A stretch of DNA of 64,000 bases from Pocillopora verrucosa (taxonomy: Eukaryota; Cnidaria; Anthozoa; Scleractinia; Pocilloporidae), in assembly GCF_036669915.1 (NCBI RefSeq), contig NC_089319.1:18969885-19033884 (forward strand), read 5' to 3'. The notes under the pieces were generated by a model, which was given only the letters and a program-made list of their open reading frames with translations, was not told the DNA's origin and searched no databases. Made by a program: the position numbers and the translations under genes. Positions 58,939-64,000 of this stretch are shown here, one piece after another. Position 1 is the first letter of the stretch. Each line of letters begins with the position of its first letter.

Positions 58939-58993
58939 GCTCGTGTCATCATTTTTAATTATGCCAGTGGCATTTTAATATGATGACACGAGC
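58939..58993. repeat. 55-bp near-perfect palindrome
   Basis: GCTCGTGTCATCAT at the left is the exact reverse complement of ATGATGACACGAGC at the right, and the centre is itself palindromic (TGCCAGTGGCA). With one or two internal mismatches the arms are about 27 bp with almost no loop. It could extrude as a cruciform or form a hairpin RNA. Confidence 0.85.
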
Positions 58994-59777
58994 TTGAGCA
59001 TGGCTGTTTGTTCGAGATGTTATTAAATAATTATGTATGAACAAGAATTTATGGTAATTATGACCTTCTCTCTTGATGTACTGTATTATTGATGTGAGAG
59101 CTCAAAGCCAGGAAGTCTTAACTATTTTTCGCTTTTTTCAGATTACCGCAGTTAAAATGTGTTCTGTAACATAATAAGATTGAAATAAAATAGATATTTA
59201 ACTGTTAGCAAATCGAAAATATGGAAATGTTTTGTTAGTTTGGCAAATACAATCCTGTGTCAATCGCACTTTCATTACTGATCCAATTCATTAAGGATTT
59301 AATTGAAAGTTTACAGACCCAAAATTTGAACTTATTCCCACGATACTTGACGATGTCGAGCAAACACCAGACAGAGGAAACATCTGGATTTGAATGCACG
59401 GGAATTCTAAATCGCCGACATGTATTTCTTTATTTCGACTCTGTAGCACCTTGTAGCGTAATACGAGTAATATGCATCATTTCCAGCCATATTTCATAAT
59501 TAATTGGCTAAACTATTATTTAACTTTTTTCTTCTGTAATTCCATATGACACCTTTGTCCGCTAATCAACTACTACTTGCGTCTTCCTTTTGTCCAGCGA
59601 CATCAGCAATTGAAAGAACTCGTCTGAATTTGACGTTGCACTTCAGCTGCGACATCCTAGAAGAGAATATCTTCAAGATAACTCTCAACTTTCTTCGAGA
59701 GTGACCATAGCGGTGCTACAGCGAGCCGGTGGAACCGAAGGAAGAAACTATTTTGCTCACGAATCGCGTCGATAATC

Positions 59778-60716
59778 ATGGACGAAGTGTATTGTGACGA
59801 GTTGCTTCAGCATTATCCCTCGTTCTCGGACTTTCAAGATTTGCGTTTCACGTATATCTGCAATTGTGTCTTCAACATTTTACTCGCTCAAAACACCATT
59901 GTGTCGAACATGTTAGCGATTTTCGCGATACGAAGATGTTCGTCGTTACCACAGACTTTAAAAACGTTCCTTCTGAGTCTTTCTGCTTCTGATGTTGGTG
60001 TTGGTTTGGTTGTTCAACCAATTTACATTTCCCTTCTTATCAACTGGTTGCAACAGAATGATTCTAACTGTATCATCGCAATGGTTTATCAAATGTGCGG
60101 TACTTTTTTCTCGGTTACTTCGTTCCTAGGTGTTCTGGCTATAAGTGTGGACAGGTTCTTAGCTGTTCATCTTCATCTCAGATATAAGGAACTTGTGACT
60201 CACAGGCGTGTTGTTGCTGTGGTTGTATCCATTTGGCTGTTTAGCGCTGTTTGTTTTATACTTACATTTTGGAACCTACACCAAGATCGAAGGCTATTTC
60301 GTATGACAGGTGGAGTTTTTTGTCTGATTATCGCAACGTTTGTTTACATCAGGGTTTATTTGGTCGCACGACGACACAAAAATGAGATTCAGTCTCTGCA
60401 TATACACCAAGCACAACATAGAAGCTCAGTGGCAAATTTTACTCGCCTCATCAATTCTGCCACCGTCACATTTTATGTGTATCTTGTGTTTTTAGTTTGT
60501 TATTTGCCACTGTTTATCTGCCTCGCAGCCATTCGCGTAAACAACGCGAGCACCAATTTAAAGAAACTTTTTCTTTTCTCTTTGACTCTGTTGTATCTTA
60601 ATTCATCCCTGAATCCTGTAATTTACTGCTGGAAGATGCGACACATTCGACGTGCTATCATGGACGTTATACGGAACTTGCTGTTGCGGAGAAATCGCAC
60701 ATCACGTTGGTCCTAA
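59778..60716 (+). CDS. Class A GPCR, same family, copy 3
   Basis: Intronless receptor, 312 residues, starting MDEVYCDELL. TM2 reads LLSLSASDVGVGLVVQPIYI, TM3 ends AISVDRFLAVHLHLRYKELV (DRF), TM6 FLVCYLPLFI, TM7 SSLNPVIYCWKMRHIRRAI with a short basic tail (LLRRNRTSRWS). Cys before TM3 is present (DSNC); the TM4-TM5 loop (WNLHQDRRLFRMTG) lacks a Cys partner. AATAAA at 60839-60844. The start ATG is preceded by stops in frame and needs no upstream exon. Confidence 0.92.
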   Translation: MDEVYCDELLQHYPSFSDFQDLRFTYICNCVFNILLAQNTIVSNMLAIFAIRRCSSLPQTLKTFLLSLSASDVGVGLVVQPIYISLLINWLQQNDSNCIIAMVYQMCGTFFSVTSFLGVLAISVDRFLAVHLHLRYKELVTHRRVVAVVVSIWLFSAVCFILTFWNLHQDRRLFRMTGGVFCLIIATFVYIRVYLVARRHKNEIQSLHIHQAQHRSSVANFTRLINSATVTFYVYLVFLVCYLPLFICLAAIRVNNASTNLKKLFLFSLTLLYLNSSLNPVIYCWKMRHIRRAIMDVIRNLLLRRNRTSRWS

Positions 60717-63093
60717 TCCTTTCCTTTCTATGCAATCTATTTTGATAAGTGTTAAACTTGCTATGAGATATGCAATGACTGCATGATATTTAAGGAGGAT
60801 AGAAGGCAAAATGTTATAAGAACGCAATGACATTTTTCAATAAAGTTATGAGGTCGAGTTTTGGATTTGACAGGATGTAAATAGAACATGTGTTAGGCTT
60901 GCATTACGAGACCAGTGAAAATTTACAGCTCAACCAGTGGGGCTAATTTTTATCACCGGTAGAGTAATTTAACTTGCGTTTTGATTGAGTGATAACGATC
61001 CAACGGACTCTTAATGAATAAGCGAGTAACCTTCAAGCGGAAGAATTTTTTTGCTGAGGTAAATTTCTTTTTAAATGAACACCCGTTTCAGAAAACTGAG
61101 ATTTTTATTCCAGTTTATGTGTAAAGAGCTGTACTAATGGTCAAAAAATTTCCTCGTCATATACAGCTCATTAAGGTGTAGCAGATGTGGGGCACAGTTA
61201 GAAGCTAGAAGACAAGTTTCTCCAACGATTTAAATAAAATAAACGTACCAGAAGTTGGTTTTCGTTTGCAACAATTAACCAAGATAATTCTTTAAGAAGG
61301 AAGTGCGCTTTTATTTAAACGTAAAGAAGACGGAATAATTAACATCCGAGTTAATGGCCTAAAATGACGTTATTTCTGATAATAAAAGCATATTTCTTTA
61401 CTTAAGTTGACAGATCGGAATGGATAGTCAGTAAAGTATCATCAAACTGCTCAAGAGGCTTCTTTTCTATAAATTATAATTGGATTGCTTTTAAAATTTG
61501 TAAAAAATTTTTTTTCAAAATTGTTCTTTTTCGGCAAATCCTCATTCCCTTTTTCAATCCGAAGAATAAAACCTTATTAAACCTTTTATTCTACTCCAAA
61601 ACTGAGATGTTAACCCAGGAGAACAGAAAACATAATTGGTCGTCATCCTGAATTGTGCATAAAAGGGAAAAATTTATTCATGAGTCCAGTGAACTAACGT
61701 TTAGATCCTTTAAGCTTGTTTGTTTCTTGTTAGTTCGTAGACCACCATGGCAACTTCAAAAAGGAGCTAACGTCATGCAATGACGCTCTCCCCATTCCCC
61801 CTTTCTTGGTCTCATTCTCCACGGTGAAGTGAAGGTAGGCTGTGTGTGGTTCAGATGCTGCAGGAAGCTATCGAAGTTCTCGCGATCGAAGATGGTGAAG
61901 GTGTCGTCTAGGTAGTGTTTCCGATCCCAAAGCTTGTTGGGAACGATAAAGTGATTACCTCCTCTTGAAATTCAAAACACTCCATGTAGAGGTTATAAAA
62001 TGACTATATCGTGAGACAAACTATATTACTTCCTAAATAATATATGTGTAACTTGGAGTTATTAGCGGTTTATTATGATATTTCCTTCTTTGTTGGTTGC
62101 CGCTCGTATGATAATCGGAAATTTTGAAAAATACCGCGCTGTTTCCGCCATTGTTCCAAAGTAGCCATATACGGTCATTGTTAATCGTTAAACAAAGCCT
62201 GCTCAACTTTCAGCTGATCCGCTTTTCTTGATACGTGGCTGCTCACGCTCGGTTTGGTTCAAAGTTACAATGTGCTTTCGCCAATGAATCGAAAAGAGCT
62301 GGGCGCTTTACATCAAATGTCGCAAGTTTGAAAAGAAAAGGAAAACTTAACCTCACATATGAGTCAAGGGTTAAAATTTTTTCCTTAATTTAAGATAATA
62401 GTTTTGGATTTTCCAGTTTGCTTCAGAGAATGTTTTTTCGTCAACATCTTACTTGCCTGGCTTTTAGGAAGCTATACACTTGTCGTTATTTATCTAAGGA
62501 GTTGTAGAAAAAGTTATTTCTGACCGAGCTGTTCGACTGATTTCAGCCACATTTAAATATGTCAAATTCCTTCTTTTTCGTTATTATTACACCTTGGAGT
62601 GTTAACCAGAAAATTAGCAGATGATACCGACCTTTACTAAACTGCGTAGATGTCTTGACCGTTTTTATTTCAGTTAAAGAAAATTATATTTGGATAGTTT
62701 TTCATCCGTACTTATTGCTTTTAATGCATTTACTTAAAACAAAATAACCCTTAAAATGGTCCCTCACAGTGGATTAAAATTTCAAGAAGATTAGCTTAAT
62801 TTTTGTTCCATATTTGGTCCATGGTTTCGAGTTTGGCCTTGGAATTTAGTCTGGTTGAAACTTTCAAACAAATATCTATTTTTACCAGAAATTACCAGGC
62901 TTCATGTTTTTCGCGAACACCCGTCTCACAGTTCCAATCCGTCGGCAACGAGGAACAAACATGTTCATCGACAGGAAATGTCACGATAGTTTTTAATTTC
63001 GTACTTAAATGGAACGTCGTTTAAATGTGATCTTGGGAAGAAAGTAGTACAGAAAGCAAGAGGTAATAGGCCGATGCCACGAGAAGAAAGAAG
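60717..63093. other. Intergenic region between GPCR copies 3 and 4
   Basis: Contains the copy 3 3' UTR and one broken reverse transcriptase remnant (61770-61975). The remainder is AT-rich with no supported gene; the plus ORF at 62803-63024 has no recognisable features. Confidence 0.5.
61770..61975 (-). pseudogene. Penelope-like element reverse transcriptase remnant
   Basis: On the minus strand, codons around 61880-61940 read HYLDDTFTIFDRENFDSFLQ followed by HLNHTQPTFT. The YLDD box (61913-61924) plus DTF and a QHLN...P segment match the reverse transcriptase core of Penelope-like retroelements (typically YVDDTF...FLxHLN). The expected FTVENE continuation is present but in another frame, so the fragment is frameshifted, and no ends or endonuclease are visible. 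It is a dead insertion in the GPCR array. Confidence 0.65.
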
Positions 63094-64000
63094 ATGGTTC
63101 ACGGCGCAAAAACCATCATGAACGAAACTATTTGTGAGGGGTTTAAATATAGCCCATCCATCTTGGAAATGAAAGATTTACGATCGACGTACATCGTCAA
63201 TTGTGTTTTCAACAATTTATTAACCTATACCGCCATCATGTTGAACAGTTTGACAATCTACGCGGTGCGAAAAACGACGTCACTACCCAAGACGTTGAGA
63301 ACATTGCTGCTGAGTCTTGCTGTTTCCGACATTGGTGTTGGTTTCATTGTTCAACCATTTTACACGTCATTCCTTGTCAAGTGGTTACAACTGAACGATC
63401 CAAAATGCAGCACATACAAGGCCTTCGTGGGAATTGGTCTTATATTTTCGCAAGCTTCGTTCCTGAATATTGTCGCTGTGAGTGTAGAAAGGTTCTTAGC
63501 TGTTCACTTGCATCTCAGATATCAGGAACTTGTAACACATAAGCGTGTTGTTGTTGTAGTGATCGCAACATGGGTGTTAAGTGTATCTAATTCTTTATTA
63601 GCCTTTTGGAATCTACAAGAAGTTTACTGGTTAATCTTTTGGATTATGGGGGTTACGTGCCTTATTCTTACAACTATTGTTTACACCAGGATTTATTTCA
63701 TTGCACAGCGGCACAAGAATCAGATACAATCCTTACAAATGCATCAAGTGGAACAAACTGTTAAAATGGCTCGTTGTAAAAAACTAGTTCATTCGGCTGT
63801 CAGTTTCTTCTACGTATACATCTTGTTACTAGCTTGTTATTTGCCCTTCTTAATCTGCGTAAGGATTGAACATCCAAGTGTCGCCATAAAGAGATTTTGG
63901 GTAGTATCGTTGACGTTACTGTTTCTCAACTCATCCCTGAACCCTTTAATTTACTGCTGGAGGATGAGAAACATGAGGCACTCGATCTTAAACGCACTGC
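63094..64000 (+). CDS. Class A GPCR, same family, copy 4 (3' end beyond window)
   Basis: Open from the ATG at 63094 (MVHGAKTIMNETICEG) to the window edge, 302 codons without a stop. An in-frame ATG at 63118 (MNETICEG) fits the paralogs better. TM2 reads LLSLAVSDIGVGFIVQPFYT, TM3 ends AVSVERFLAVHLHLRYQELV so the DRY position is ERF, TM6 LLACYLPFLI, TM7 NSSLNPLIYCWRMRNMRHSI. Only the last few residues should be missing. Basic NxS/T site NET at the N-terminus. Confidence 0.9.
   Translation, partial: MVHGAKTIMNETICEGFKYSPSILEMKDLRSTYIVNCVFNNLLTYTAIMLNSLTIYAVRKTTSLPKTLRTLLLSLAVSDIGVGFIVQPFYTSFLVKWLQLNDPKCSTYKAFVGIGLIFSQASFLNIVAVSVERFLAVHLHLRYQELVTHKRVVVVVIATWVLSVSNSLLAFWNLQEVYWLIFWIMGVTCLILTTIVYTRIYFIAQRHKNQIQSLQMHQVEQTVKMARCKKLVHSAVSFFYVYILLLACYLPFLICVRIEHPSVAIKRFWVVSLTLLFLNSSLNPLIYCWRMRNMRHSILNAL

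Larger units (their letters stand above)
57005..59777. other. Intergenic region between GPCR copies 2 and 3
   Basis: Contains the copy 2 polyadenylation signal, a (GCTC)n microsatellite at 57493-57514, and a 55-bp palindrome at 58939-58993. A GC-rich spot at 57444-57460 (TTGCGCGCATGCGCAA) resembles an NRF1-type site, and 150 bp downstream an ATG at 57598 opens MATFVAKNSGGVKKKPTIIL for 46 codons, but I cannot support it as a gene. The rest shows nothing recognisable. Confidence 0.5.

Overview
This window is eukaryotic nuclear DNA from an animal and most likely from an anthozoan cnidarian (probably a stony coral). The coding sequence is interrupted by many short GT-AG introns, intergenic DNA is AT-rich, the genes are metazoan, there is a local array of single-exon rhodopsin-like receptors with the look of cnidarian expansions, and several short inverted-repeat (MITE-like) families recur between and inside genes. 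The taxon is an inference; no database search was possible. All exon models were built by hand from splice signals, reading phase and protein family knowledge.

Left part (1-8.7 kb): ALG1, the first mannosyltransferase of N-glycan lipid precursor synthesis, lies on the minus strand with 11 exons readable here and its C-terminal end beyond the left edge. Head to head with it, 335 bp away, is a two-exon plus-strand gene for mitochondrial ATP synthase subunit f (ATP5MF). MITE-like copies surround both.

Middle-left (8.7-32 kb): on the minus strand sit a four-exon monocarboxylate-transporter-like (SLC16/MFS) gene and then a very large polycystin-1-like gene. The polycystin model has 15 well-supported exons plus a tentative signal-peptide exon, about 3180 residues in total. 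It reads WSC, PKD repeats, REJ-like region, GAIN/GPS, first membrane segment, PLAT, ten more membrane segments and polycystin channel domain. A gap of about 6 kb with no gene I could support separates it from the next gene.

Middle-right (37.9-49.2 kb): UBE2O, the large hybrid E2/E3 ubiquitin-conjugating enzyme, lies on the plus strand with 14 exons that join into an unbroken 1129-residue frame containing the catalytic cysteine. Its introns carry MITEs, a tRNA-like SINE fragment and an 85-bp tandem duplication.

Right part (53-64 kb): four plus-strand, intronless class A GPCR genes of one family are spaced about 3 kb apart; the fourth runs off the right edge. Between them are noncoding DNA, a 55-bp near-perfect palindrome and a broken Penelope-like reverse transcriptase remnant. 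No CRISPR, operon or other prokaryotic feature is present. No functional link is apparent among ALG1, ATP5MF, the transporter, polycystin and UBE2O; the GPCR array and the ALG1/ATP5MF pair are the two arrangements that look non-random.
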